Source: Raineya sp964654605 (GTDB lineage Bacteria; Bacteroidota; Bacteroidia; Cytophagales; Thermonemataceae). From it: a stretch of DNA of 64,000 bases. The stretch spans positions 1 to 64,000 of the forward strand of contig CAZZLW010000036.1 in assembly GCA_964654605.1 (NCBI GenBank), written 5' to 3'. Positions 1 to 8,783 of this stretch are shown piece after piece (positions within the stretch are counted from its first letter, which is position 1; each line of letters starts with the position of its first letter). The notes below the pieces were generated by a model that was not told the DNA's origin, searched no databases, and saw nothing but the letters and a program-made list of their open reading frames with translations. A program made the translations under genes and the position numbers.

Positions 1-35
1 AAAGTGAATTTTAAGATTGTTTTTTTCGGGTTTAG

Positions 36-68
36 AGCGATGATGTCGCTCATAGCGACATCATCGCT
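36..68. terminator. Perfect 15-bp palindrome with 3-base loop
   Basis: Bases 36-50 are the exact reverse complement of 54-68, separated by the loop CAT. No long T-run follows directly on the plus strand; a T-rich stretch (20-27) lies on the left. It may terminate a gene to the left of the window. The palindrome at 54222-54252 is related: one arm matches in 13 of 15 positions. A small repeat family is therefore an alternative reading. Confidence 0.6.
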
Positions 69-136
69 TGCTATGAAATTTTCAATTTATTGGCTATTTT
101 TAGGAAAGGAATAATTTTACAGAAAATCAGTGATAG

Positions 137-194
137 TTTTGTCATAAAAAATGCAAAAACTTATACCAAATTCAGACATTTTGTCATAAAAAAT
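137..194. repeat. Exact 16-bp direct repeat upstream of clpB
   Basis: The 16-mer TTTTGTCATAAAAAAT occurs at 137-152 and again at 179-194, a spacing of 42 bp or four helical turns. The second copy also holds a small GAC-ATTTT-GTC dyad. It lies about 135-190 bases before clpB, so it could be a paired operator. That role is inference. The sequence is AT-rich and could also be a chance duplication. Confidence 0.45.
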
Positions 195-327
195 ATTTTG
201 GCTTATCTTTTGAAGGTTTAGCGTTGTACAGGAGTTGAATAGGTTTTGGAGATGCTTCATTCACAAAATCAATAAAATCTTGAAAATCCTGCAAATCTAT
301 TTGATTTTGGTATAAAATTTTACCACT
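184..327 (-). pseudogene. Possible 3' fragment of an unknown gene opposite clpB
   Basis: The minus strand has about 47 codons ending in TGA at 184-186 that read like real protein: an Asp/Phe/Gln-rich amphipathic stretch (about DLQDFQDFIDFVNEASPKP), then a Lys/Pro-rich tail. The frame continues only into clpB coding sequence, where the antisense reading looks meaningless. No start codon exists in the non-overlapping part. It may be the remnant of a gene that lost its 5' end, or a chance open frame. I do not recognise the family. Confidence 0.25.
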
Positions 328-2943
328 ATGAACTTCAATCGTTATACTATCAAAAGTCAGGAGTTGTTGCAACAGGCAAGTCAGATTGCTTTGGGAAATC
401 AGCAACCTATTGTAGAAACCGGACACTTGGCAAAGGCTCTGTTAGAAAGTGATGAAAACACCATAAACTTTTTGTTTCAAAAGTGTGGTGCAAGCAAAAA
501 TTTTGTCAAAAATAAAGTAGATGAGCTTATTTCCACTTATCCTAAATCATCAGGCGAAAGTCCATATCTTTCTAACGAAGCGGCGGCGGCTCTGCAACGT
601 GCCGAACGCAATTTGAGCGAGTTCAAAGATGAATACGTAGCCATAGAGCATATTCTCTTGGGCTTGCTTTCGGGTAAGGATAAAACTGCTCAAATTCTAA
701 AAGATGCGGGCTTTACCGAAAAAGCATTGGTGTTGGCTATCAAAGAGTTGCGAGGCAATAGTCGCGTAACCGACCAAAATGCTGAAGCCAAGTATCGTTC
801 TTTGGAACGCTATTCCAAAAACTTAAACGAGCTGGCACGTCAGGGTAAAATAGACCCCGTGATTGGTCGTGATGAAGAAATTCGTAGGGTTTTGCAAATT
901 CTTTCCCGCCGAACCAAAAACAACCCTATTCTCTTGGGTGAGCCCGGTGTGGGTAAAACGGCTATCGTAGAAGGTTTGGCTCAAAGAATTGTCAATGGTG
1001 ATGTTCCTGAAAACCTGAAAACCAAAACCATCGTAGCTTTGGATATGGGGCTACTGGTGGCGGGAGCAAAATATAAAGGTGAGTTTGAAGAGCGTTTGAA
1101 ATCGGTTATCAAAGAAGTAACAGACTCGGAAGGAGAGATTATTCTTTTCATAGACGAAATACATACGCTCATAGGAGCAGGTGCAGGAGGCGATAGTGCA
1201 ATGGATGCCGCCAACCTCTTGAAACCAGCTTTGGCTCGTGGCGAATTACACGCCATTGGAGCTACTACGCTCAATGAGTATCAAAAGTACATTGAAAAAG
1301 ACAAAGCCCTTGAACGCCGTTTTCAAGCCGTAATGGTTGATGAACCCAGCCCCCAAGATGCCATTTCCATTTTGCGTGGAATTAAAGAAAAATATGAATT
1401 GCATCACGGTGTTCGCATTAAAGACGATGCCATTATTGCGGCAGTAGAACTTTCGCAACGCTATATCTCTGATAGGTTTTTGCCTGATAAAGCCATTGAC
1501 CTAATGGACGAAGCCGCCGCAAAACTCCGTATGGAAATTGATTCTATGCCCGAAGAACTGGACGAGCTTAACCGCAAAATAATGCAATTGGAAATAGAGC
1601 GTGAGGCTATTCGCAGAGAAAAAGATGTGGAAAAAGAGAAAATTCTTTCCAAAGAAATTGCCGAACTTTCTGAAAAACGTGATAGCCTGATGGCTAAATG
1701 GAAATCTGAAAAAGAAATTGTTGATAAAATTCGGGCTGAAAAAGAAAATATTGAGCGATACAAAATTGAAGCTGAACAAGCCGAAAGAGCAGGCGACTAT
1801 GGCAGAGTAGCCGAATTGCGGTATGGTAAAATTTTAGAAGCAGAAAAACTACTCAAAGATTACCAAACACAACTCAAAGAGTTGCAAGGCGAAAATTCAA
1901 TGCTACGCGAAGAGGTTACCTCTGAAAATATTGCCGAAGTAGTTGCCAAATGGACAGGTATTCCTGTACAGAAAATGCTTCAATCTGAAAAAGAAAAACT
2001 TTTGCATCTGGAAGAGGAACTTTCTAAACGAGTTGCAGGACAAGCACAAGCTATTCAGGTAGTAGCTGATGCCGTAAGGCGTAGCCGTGCAGGGCTCAAT
2101 GACCCCAAACGCCCAATTGGTTCGTTCCTCTTTTTGGGTACAACAGGGGTAGGTAAAACCGAACTTGCCAAAACACTTGCAGAATATCTATTCAATGATG
2201 AAAACAATATGGTGCGAATAGATATGAGCGAGTACCAAGAACGCCACGCCGTAAGCCGCTTGATTGGTGCCCCTCCCGGCTATGTGGGCTATGATGAAGG
2301 CGGACAACTTACCGAGGCAGTGCGTAGAAAGCCTTATAGCGTTATTTTGCTTGATGAAATTGAAAAGGCTCACCCAGACGTGTTTAATATTCTTTTGCAA
2401 GTGCTTGACGACGGAAGATTGACTGACAACAAGGGTAGAACCGCTAACTTCAAAAATACCATTATCATAATGACCTCCAATATGGGTTCAAGCATTATTC
2501 AGGAAAATTTTGCAAGAATAAATGAAGAAAATGAGTTTGATGTAGTGGAGGAAACCAAAGAGGAGGTATTAGCTTTGCTTAAAAAGCAAATTCGTCCTGA
2601 ATTTCTGAACCGTATTGATGAGATAGTGATGTTCAGACCGCTCAACAAAAAGGATATTTTACGAATTGTGGATATTCAACTTGCAGGAGTGAAAGAAATG
2701 CTTGCTGAAAATCAGGTGGAAATTGAATTTGATAAGAAAGTAAAAAGAGTGCTTGCAGAAGTTGGTTTTGATGCCCAATTTGGTGCCAGACCGCTCAAAA
2801 GAGCTATTCAGAAACGATTGCTCAACGAGCTTAGCAAGGAAATTCTTGCAGGTAATATCCAAAAAGATAGTGCAATTTACGTAACTACTGATGAGTACGA
2901 TAGAATCGTATTTGAAAATATCGTAAAAGCAGAGGAAGTGTAG
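328..2943 (+). CDS. clpB: ATP-dependent chaperone ClpB
   Basis: This is the Hsp100 disaggregase that works with DnaK to extract polypeptides from aggregates in the cytoplasm. The 871-residue length is normal for ClpB. Visible in order are a Clp N-terminal repeat domain (about 1-145), AAA1 with Walker A GEPGVGKTA at residue 204 and Walker B ILFIDEIH, the charged middle coiled-coil domain (about 410-530), and AAA2 with Walker A GTTGVGKTEL at residue 604 and Walker B VILLDEIEKAHPD. The second P-loop has Thr where most ClpBs have Pro. The conserved C-terminal FGARPLKRAIQ segment is present. There is no CIRCE element upstream; a 16-bp direct repeat at 137-194 is the only candidate regulatory signal. 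The gene is monocistronic and ends at the hairpin 2986-3014. Confidence 0.98.
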   Translation: MNFNRYTIKSQELLQQASQIALGNQQPIVETGHLAKALLESDENTINFLFQKCGASKNFVKNKVDELISTYPKSSGESPYLSNEAAAALQRAERNLSEFKDEYVAIEHILLGLLSGKDKTAQILKDAGFTEKALVLAIKELRGNSRVTDQNAEAKYRSLERYSKNLNELARQGKIDPVIGRDEEIRRVLQILSRRTKNNPILLGEPGVGKTAIVEGLAQRIVNGDVPENLKTKTIVALDMGLLVAGAKYKGEFEERLKSVIKEVTDSEGEIILFIDEIHTLIGAGAGGDSAMDAANLLKPALARGELHAIGATTLNEYQKYIEKDKALERRFQAVMVDEPSPQDAISILRGIKEKYELHHGVRIKDDAIIAAVELSQRYISDRFLPDKAIDLMDEAAAKLRMEIDSMPEELDELNRKIMQLEIEREAIRREKDVEKEKILSKEIAELSEKRDSLMAKWKSEKEIVDKIRAEKENIERYKIEAEQAERAGDYGRVAELRYGKILEAEKLLKDYQTQLKELQGENSMLREEVTSENIAEVVAKWTGIPVQKMLQSEKEKLLHLEEELSKRVAGQAQAIQVVADAVRRSRAGLNDPKRPIGSFLFLGTTGVGKTELAKTLAEYLFNDENNMVRIDMSEYQERHAVSRLIGAPPGYVGYDEGGQLTEAVRRKPYSVILLDEIEKAHPDVFNILLQVLDDGRLTDNKGRTANFKNTIIIMTSNMGSSIIQENFARINEENEFDVVEETKEEVLALLKKQIRPEFLNRIDEIVMFRPLNKKDILRIVDIQLAGVKEMLAENQVEIEFDKKVKRVLAEVGFDAQFGARPLKRAIQKRLLNELSKEILAGNIQKDSAIYVTTDEYDRIVFENIVKAEEV

Positions 2944-2985
2944 AATTGGATACAAGACAAGAAAGTAGCGAGAAAAGAAAAAAAT

Positions 2986-3014
2986 AAAGGGCTTCGTTTT
3001 TAGCGAAGCCCTTT
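2986..3014. terminator. Bidirectional terminator between clpB and the T9SS gene
   Basis: An 11-bp perfect stem (2986-2996 with 3004-3014) has a 7-base loop. It is followed by GTTTTT on the plus strand and preceded by an A-run, so it can serve both convergent genes. Confidence 0.85.
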
Positions 3015-3033
3015 GTTTTTAGCCCAAAAATCC

Positions 3034-6000
3034 TTATTCATTTTTCACAATACGAATGGTTTTTTGCTCGCCATTGGAAGCAGTAACTTTCAAGAGGTAA
3101 ATGCCTTTGGCTAAATATTCAAAATTTTGCTCAAATTCGTTTTTACCTTCTTGTAAAGAGAGTTGTTTTTCAAAAAGTTTTACACCTTCCATATTGAAAA
3201 CCTGCATTGTAGCTTCTAAGTTTTCAGGAGCAAAACATTCTAAAGTGCCTTTTTCTTTGAAAGGAGTAGGATAGAAACTTACTTCCAAATCGTTGTAAGG
3301 CTTGATATAAACGCTTTCTACGGGGCTGAAACTTTGTTTTCCGTCTTTTTCTACAATACGCAAGCGATAGTAGTAATGCCCAAATTCTATGGCTTTATGT
3401 TCATAAGTATAGAGAGCGGCTTTGTTTTGAGCAGGAACTCTATCCAAACTCACAAAAGTTGAACCGTCTTTGCTCCACTGGATTTCAAAATAGTTCAAAT
3501 TGATTTCTTGGGCTGTTTGCCACATTAGGCGATTGTAGGGCTTTTCTCTTTTGGCACGGAAAGAAAGAAATTCCACAGGCAAAACCACGCCCGAATTTTC
3601 GGGTATGCTGATACGATAGCCACATTCATCGCCAGCAAAGCCATCAAACATTATGTAATAAGTCTTGCCCGGTGTAAGTCCTGTAACCGTGATAGAACCG
3701 CTTGAGCCTACTGGTCCCGTAGGGTCAGGGCAAGAGGAAATAGGCTTCCAAATGCCTGTTTCGCAATCTGTGCCAATTACTTCGTAAATTTGAATTTGTA
3801 TGCCTTGGTCGCAAGGCGGACCGCCATTAGGGGCATTGGAGGTAATAGCCCATTCAAAAGTAGCTTGAATATCACCAGCTACAAATTGCAAGAAAGAATT
3901 GTTTTCTATAGAAGCCGAAGCACTACAAAAAGTTTGGCTTAGATTGTTCAAATTATTGTAAAAATTAGGATTGTAGGATACGCTGGTTACTCCGCAATAG
4001 CCGTTCAGATTGCTAATAACTGGTGCGGCACTACACGTATTGGCAGGAGCAGGGTTAGCACCACAAGGGGGAATAGTAGTTACTCTTACCCTAAAAGAGC
4101 CTCTGCTTTCAAAGCCATCAAATTCGCCATCTACGGCAATGAGGTAAGTCGCACCTATGGTTAGCCCTGTAAGATTGAGGCTTTCTGCACCCCCATAGCC
4201 TAAGTTATCTCGGCAATTCAAGAATGTAATGCCACATACACCACTGGAATTGTGATACACGTTAAACTCAACATCTAAACCTCGCTGGTTTCCTGTACCG
4301 CTGGGGTTACCTGCATCGGGTTCTACTTCTACGGTTACATTGGAAGCCGTAGCTATAAAACTAAACCAAACCGTATTGTTGGAAGCAGTATTGGCACTAC
4401 AAAATGTTATAGGATCGGCAGCCATTCCTTGTACTGCTCCAAGTACCCAGCCTTTATTGATTTCAACGGTATTTCTATTGGCACAAGCATCGTTATTGCT
4501 CATTACAGCAATAGAAAAGGGAGCTTGGTCGTTGGCGGTATAGCCTGTAACCATAACATAGTAAGTTGCTCCTATACTCAAACCTGAAAGAATAGCCATT
4601 TCGCCTTTGGCATTAGAATACTGGTCGGTGCAATTTATTTGTGTAAGTGAGCCACAAGAGCCAGAATATATAGCCAAAGCTAAATCAGTATTTGTAGTGC
4701 TGGTAGTAAGTGGATGCACAATAACCAGATGGTTGGTTTTAGTAGCAATAAACTTGTACCATACAGAACGATTAGGGCTTCCGCAGGTAATAGAGCCATC
4801 GTTTGTGGCAAAAACATTTGTTCCAAAAATACCCGGCTTATCCACTTCAATATCACGAGCATTCAGGCAAGCATCGTTAGCAGGGGGCGAAGCTACTCTA
4901 ATACAAAAATCGGCTCTATCAGTGGCAGATGCTCCTGATACCGAAATGTAATAGATATTGCCAATGGTAAGCCCTGTAACCCATCTGCTTTCTGTTGCCG
5001 AACCACTAGAAAAATTATTGGTGCAGTTGATTTCCGTAAGCCCGCTGGTATAAAAAGTAAAACCTAAATTGCCAAGATAAGCAGTTGAATGTCCTGCGGG
5101 TATGAGTTCTATAAAATGGTTGGTATGCGTAGCGGTAAATCTGTACCAAACGGTTCTTGCGGTACTTAGGCAAGAGGAAGTACCATCAGAATTAGCCAAA
5201 TGATTATTGCCGGGTGTACAATCGGCATTTATGGTTAAAATTGTAGCATTGGCAAAAGCATCGTTCGCAGGTGGAGCGATTACTTTAATATAAAACCAAT
5301 CTTCGTGGGTAGTAGCGGGGGCACTGGAAACCATAATTCGGTAGGTTTGCCCCACGGTAAGCGATGTATAAGTGTAAGCCTCATCTATGCCCGCTCCATT
5401 AGCCTCTTCGGTACAAGTACCCAAAACCGGCGTAAGACTGCCACAAGAACCTTGAAACAAACGAAATCCTAAATTTGCGGTTGTAGTGAGAATATCTAAT
5501 TCTATGCGGTGTGTGGTATGAGTAGCAGTAAATTGGTACCAAACACTTCTTGCTGTATTTAGGCAGGTAGTAGAACCATCATTTGTTGCCAAAATATTTG
5601 TACCTAAAATAGGGTTGCCATTGGGAGTAAGGGCTACCGCATTGGAACAGGCATCATTTGGGGGGGCACCTCGCACCGATACGCAAAAATTGCCATTCGT
5701 TGTTCCATAGGCACTTACACGTAGCAAGTACGTCTGACCTACTACAAAACTGCTGTAAGTTGTTTGTTCATCTATATCAGTGCTACCCGCATCTATACAA
5801 AAAAGCTTAGTCAGAGAGCCGCAAGAGCCACTATACACTGCAAAGGCTACATCTAAGCCTGCAGAAATTACATCAGCCAAAATGTAATGAGTAGTTTGGG
5901 TAGCTGTAAAGCTATACCAAACCGTACGACTATTGGCACTGGTACAACCGCCTGCATCTAAAGCCTCAGAAGTAGCCGTATTGGTTTGTCCGTTGGTACA

Positions 6001-6123
6001 TATAGCATTGATAGCAATAGGAAGTGCATTTACACAATTGTCGTTAGAAGGTTGTGCCAAACCAGTTCCCCATACTCCTAACAATAAAAATCCCCCGAAA
6101 AGTAAATATTTTAGCATAGGCAT
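3034..6123 (-). CDS. Large secreted repeat protein with T9SS type A sorting domain
   Basis: A 1029-residue protein with a signal peptide (about 1-24, ending GLAQ). It has five tandem domains of about 130 residues. Each opens with a (P)(S/P)NDxC motif, contains a VW(Y/F)xFxAT strand and an A(I/V)YSGSCGSLT-like strand, and ends near GxTYxIxV(S/T)G. This resembles the Bacteroidetes exported 'PPC-like' beta domains. A cysteine-containing segment (about 685-850) and a Fn3-like region (about 855-945, VEFLSFRAKR...LMWQTAQE) follow. The last ~80 residues form a type A sorting domain (FYPTPF, KGIYLLKVTASNGEQKTIRIVKNE), indicating T9SS export and cell-surface attachment or release. The function is unknown, probably adhesion or a surface layer. 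It has its own promoter at 6137-6167 and a shared terminator at 2986-3014. Confidence 0.9.
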   Translation of the reverse strand: MPMLKYLLFGGFLLLGVWGTGLAQPSNDNCVNALPIAINAICTNGQTNTATSEALDAGGCTSANSRTVWYSFTATQTTHYILADVISAGLDVAFAVYSGSCGSLTKLFCIDAGSTDIDEQTTYSSFVVGQTYLLRVSAYGTTNGNFCVSVRGAPPNDACSNAVALTPNGNPILGTNILATNDGSTTCLNTARSVWYQFTATHTTHRIELDILTTTANLGFRLFQGSCGSLTPVLGTCTEEANGAGIDEAYTYTSLTVGQTYRIMVSSAPATTHEDWFYIKVIAPPANDAFANATILTINADCTPGNNHLANSDGTSSCLSTARTVWYRFTATHTNHFIELIPAGHSTAYLGNLGFTFYTSGLTEINCTNNFSSGSATESRWVTGLTIGNIYYISVSGASATDRADFCIRVASPPANDACLNARDIEVDKPGIFGTNVFATNDGSITCGSPNRSVWYKFIATKTNHLVIVHPLTTSTTNTDLALAIYSGSCGSLTQINCTDQYSNAKGEMAILSGLSIGATYYVMVTGYTANDQAPFSIAVMSNNDACANRNTVEINKGWVLGAVQGMAADPITFCSANTASNNTVWFSFIATASNVTVEVEPDAGNPSGTGNQRGLDVEFNVYHNSSGVCGITFLNCRDNLGYGGAESLNLTGLTIGATYLIAVDGEFDGFESRGSFRVRVTTIPPCGANPAPANTCSAAPVISNLNGYCGVTSVSYNPNFYNNLNNLSQTFCSASASIENNSFLQFVAGDIQATFEWAITSNAPNGGPPCDQGIQIQIYEVIGTDCETGIWKPISSCPDPTGPVGSSGSITVTGLTPGKTYYIMFDGFAGDECGYRISIPENSGVVLPVEFLSFRAKREKPYNRLMWQTAQEINLNYFEIQWSKDGSTFVSLDRVPAQNKAALYTYEHKAIEFGHYYYRLRIVEKDGKQSFSPVESVYIKPYNDLEVSFYPTPFKEKGTLECFAPENLEATMQVFNMEGVKLFEKQLSLQEGKNEFEQNFEYLAKGIYLLKVTASNGEQKTIRIVKNE

Positions 6124-6136
6124 TTCAATTTTTTCG

Positions 6137-6167
6137 CAAAAATAATAAAAAAGTTACAAGTTTCAAA
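6137..6167 (-). promoter_or_regulatory. Promoter of the T9SS repeat protein
   Basis: On the minus strand, TTTG (6164-6167) is followed after 19 bases by TATTTTTG (6137-6144). This matches the Bacteroidetes -33/-7 consensus exactly. Transcription would start only about 7 bases before the ATG at 6123. Confidence 0.65.
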
Positions 6168-6343
6168 AATATACTAAAAGTTTTGTTTTTGCTTCATGAA
6201 ATTGATGAAGAGGTTTTAGAACAGAAAAAGCGACTTATTTTTGTGTTGAAAATCGCAATTTTTTATTAAAAATATTGCAAAAGATGAGATATAAGGCAAA
6301 CTTTGACAATTTATACACTTACAACAGAAAAGGTAAATAAAAA

Positions 6344-6375
6344 TTTGCGTAAATTTTTAAGTTTTCTTACTTTTG
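6344..6375 (+). promoter_or_regulatory. Promoter of the DUF72 gene, probably leaderless
   Basis: TTTG (6344-6347), 20 bases, then TACTTTTG (6368-6375) match the Bacteroidetes consensus. The -7 box ends four bases before the ATG at 6380, so the transcript would begin at or next to the start codon. Confidence 0.6.
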
Positions 6376-6379
6376 ACTT

Positions 6380-7282
6380 ATGGATTTTGGCAAACTTAAA
6401 GATATTAGCCACGTAGATTTTCGTTTGCCACCAAGCAGGCAGGCAAACGAGAAAGTTTTGCGTAATTATCCAACCAATCATTTGCAAGTATGGGCGGGGC
6501 TTCCTGTGTGGTCGCAAAAAGAATGGGTAGGGAAAATCTATCCGCCCAAAGCCCAAAGCAAAGATTTTTTGAAATACTACGCTGAGCAGTTCAACGGCAT
6601 AGAACTCAACACTACGCACTACCGCATTCCCGATAAGGCTACCATTGAACAATGGAAAAACCAAGTGAGTGGAAATTTTCGCTTTTCGCCCAAATTTCCA
6701 CAGCCCATTTCTCACGAAAAAATGCTCCAAAACTGCCAAGATTTGGTCATAGAATTTTGCAAGGCTATCAGTGAACTGGGGGAAAACTTGGGACTTTCCT
6801 TTTTGCAATTGCCACCATATTTTGAACTCAAACACCTACCAATTTTAGAAAGTTTTTTAGCTCAATTTCCTACAAATATTCCCCTTGCCGTAGAGTTTCG
6901 ACACGCTTCGTGGTTTAAGGGAGAAAATTTTGAAAAAGCCGCCGAAATCTTGGAAAAATACAATAAAAGCACCGTCATTACTGATGTAGCAGGCAGAAGA
7001 GATGTTTTGCATCAACGCATTACTAATTCTGCCCTTATGGTGCGATTTGTGGGCAATGGCTTGCACCCCACCGATTATAGCCGACTTGACGAGTGGATTT
7101 GGCAAATTAGCCAGTGGCAAAAACAAGGCTTGCAGTCGCTTTACTTCTTTTTGCACGAACCCGATAACATTTTAGCCCCTGAAATTGCTTTATATTTCAT
7201 AGAAAAGTTAAATTTGACTTGTAGGACTAACTTGCCCTTACCTAAATTTTTTGACAAAAATATTCAAATGAAACTTTTTTGA
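6380..7282 (+). CDS. DUF72 family protein (YecE-like)
   Basis: A 300-residue TIM-barrel-type protein of the DUF72/YecE family, whose biochemical role is not settled. Family marks seen are the N-terminal GKIYPPKAQSKDFLKYYAEQF segment, GIELNTTHYRIP, FRFSPKFPQPISHE, FLQLPPYF, VEFRHASWF and the later FLHEPDN. The ATG at 6380 matches the usual family N-terminus (xDFGKLKDIS), so it is retained even though it implies a leaderless mRNA. A TPR gene starts 27 bases downstream and a decarboxylase follows that, so 6380-10226 may be one transcript. Confidence 0.88.
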   Translation: MDFGKLKDISHVDFRLPPSRQANEKVLRNYPTNHLQVWAGLPVWSQKEWVGKIYPPKAQSKDFLKYYAEQFNGIELNTTHYRIPDKATIEQWKNQVSGNFRFSPKFPQPISHEKMLQNCQDLVIEFCKAISELGENLGLSFLQLPPYFELKHLPILESFLAQFPTNIPLAVEFRHASWFKGENFEKAAEILEKYNKSTVITDVAGRRDVLHQRITNSALMVRFVGNGLHPTDYSRLDEWIWQISQWQKQGLQSLYFFLHEPDNILAPEIALYFIEKLNLTCRTNLPLPKFFDKNIQMKLF

Positions 7283-7309
7283 TTGTTTTACCCTAAACCT
7301 TATTTATTT

Positions 7310-8755
7310 ATGCGAAAAATTATTCTTTTTTTCTTGTTCCTTTTTCAAGCGAACATTTCTTGGGGGCAATTTAGCCAACAGCAAAAAGAGGCTATAAAAG
7401 AATTGATGAGCTATCCGAGTGTTAATTACTCTTTCAACATCAATTTTAGCACAACAGACTATGCTACACTTTTGTATCCTTCTTTGAATATATATGAACT
7501 TTCCATAGAGCAATTGGAGCAAAAACTACAAAATAGCTACAAAGATGCTCCTATCTATGGCAGAATATCCGCTTTATTTTACCAAAAAAAGGAGCGAAAC
7601 GAAGCCGAAAAGTATTTTAATAAAGCCATACCGCTTTTCAAAGAATGGCAACAAAAAGAGCCTCAAAATCCGCTTGCATACCTGTATATGATAGACTATT
7701 TGTGGAGCGTAGAAACTTATCCACTTTTACAAGAAACTTTGCAGGAACTATCGCAAAAGTTTCCGAATGATAAAGCCGTAATTGTCAAAAACTTTGAGTT
7801 TTCGCTTTTTGTAAAAAATGATGTAGTAGCCGCTCAAAGCTATTTAGATGCCTTTGAAAAACAAGTAGAACCAAATAACTTAGCTTTTCTCGTTTACAAG
7901 CAGAATTTGCTTTGGTATAAGTTTCTTTTAAGGCTAAAAGAAAATCCTACAAATACTTCTGTATCTGACTTTTCTTTCGCAGAAAAAGCCTTCAAAGCAA
8001 GTCCTAATTCAATTGCTTATGGGCATTTTTATTACTATTGTGTTACGGCTTCAAGCTATGAATATATGGCAAAATGGATTTTTCAAAATTCTCAAAAAAT
8101 TAAGAACAACGACAACTATCTTGAGCTCATCAGAGAAAAAGATAAAAAGCGAATAAAACTTTTGCAAGAAGCAGAGCGGTTCTTTGTGAAAAACCTTGAA
8201 AAAGCCCCCAAAATTCAGAAAACTTATATCTTGAATAATTTGGGGGTGGTGTATATTTTTTTAGCAGAAGCCAAAAAGGCTATGGAGTGTTTTGAAAAGG
8301 CTTGGCAAATAGAAAAGAATAGAAACTTTTTGGAAGCCGCTATTCTTGTGGCAAGTGCAGATAAACAATGGACTGATGCCGAAAAATATTTACAATTGGC
8401 TTTGAGCGAAAATCCACAAGAATTGCAACATTTGGCGATGCTTGTAGTTATTTATAGCACCAAGAAGCCCAACCCCGAACTTTTGAAAAAGTACATTACG
8501 CAAATTGAGCAAATTGGCTCTTCTAATGAACTTCGCAGTGAAGTTTTAGCCGTTTGGAATATGAAACAAAACAATTTGGAGCGAGCCGAATTTTACATAG
8601 ATTTGCTTCCCGAAAATAGAGGGATACCTTACAGAATGGCACTTTCTGTTCTGAAAGATGATACCACAAACGCTAAAAAATATTTTGAAAAACTATGGGC
8701 AGAAGATAAAGAAGACAAAGACCTGCTCAAAGCCAAACAGATTTTGAATTTTTAG
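7310..8755 (+). CDS. Secreted tetratricopeptide-repeat protein
   Basis: A 481-residue protein starting at an ATG directly before a signal peptide (MRKIILFFLFLFQANISWGQ). An upstream in-frame TTG at 7283 adds nine residues of no value and is rejected. Helix-turn-helix repeats of TPR character fill the rest, for example around NNLGVVYIFLAEAKKAMECF and the N-terminal EAEKYFNKAIPLF. No enzyme motif is seen. It probably acts as a periplasmic or outer-membrane protein-protein scaffold. It lies 27 bases after the DUF72 gene and 28 bases before the PLP decarboxylase, consistent with co-transcription. Confidence 0.8.
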   Translation: MRKIILFFLFLFQANISWGQFSQQQKEAIKELMSYPSVNYSFNINFSTTDYATLLYPSLNIYELSIEQLEQKLQNSYKDAPIYGRISALFYQKKERNEAEKYFNKAIPLFKEWQQKEPQNPLAYLYMIDYLWSVETYPLLQETLQELSQKFPNDKAVIVKNFEFSLFVKNDVVAAQSYLDAFEKQVEPNNLAFLVYKQNLLWYKFLLRLKENPTNTSVSDFSFAEKAFKASPNSIAYGHFYYYCVTASSYEYMAKWIFQNSQKIKNNDNYLELIREKDKKRIKLLQEAERFFVKNLEKAPKIQKTYILNNLGVVYIFLAEAKKAMECFEKAWQIEKNRNFLEAAILVASADKQWTDAEKYLQLALSENPQELQHLAMLVVIYSTKKPNPELLKKYITQIEQIGSSNELRSEVLAVWNMKQNNLERAEFYIDLLPENRGIPYRMALSVLKDDTTNAKKYFEKLWAEDKEDKDLLKAKQILNF

Positions 8756-8783
8756 TTAGATTGTAAATTTTGTACGGCAAAAA

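Noticed and set aside
1461..1779. Two ~100-codon minus-strand frames inside clpB
   Set aside because: They are antisense to the Lys/Glu-rich middle domain of clpB, giving Phe/Ser-rich nonsense. clpB coding is secure.
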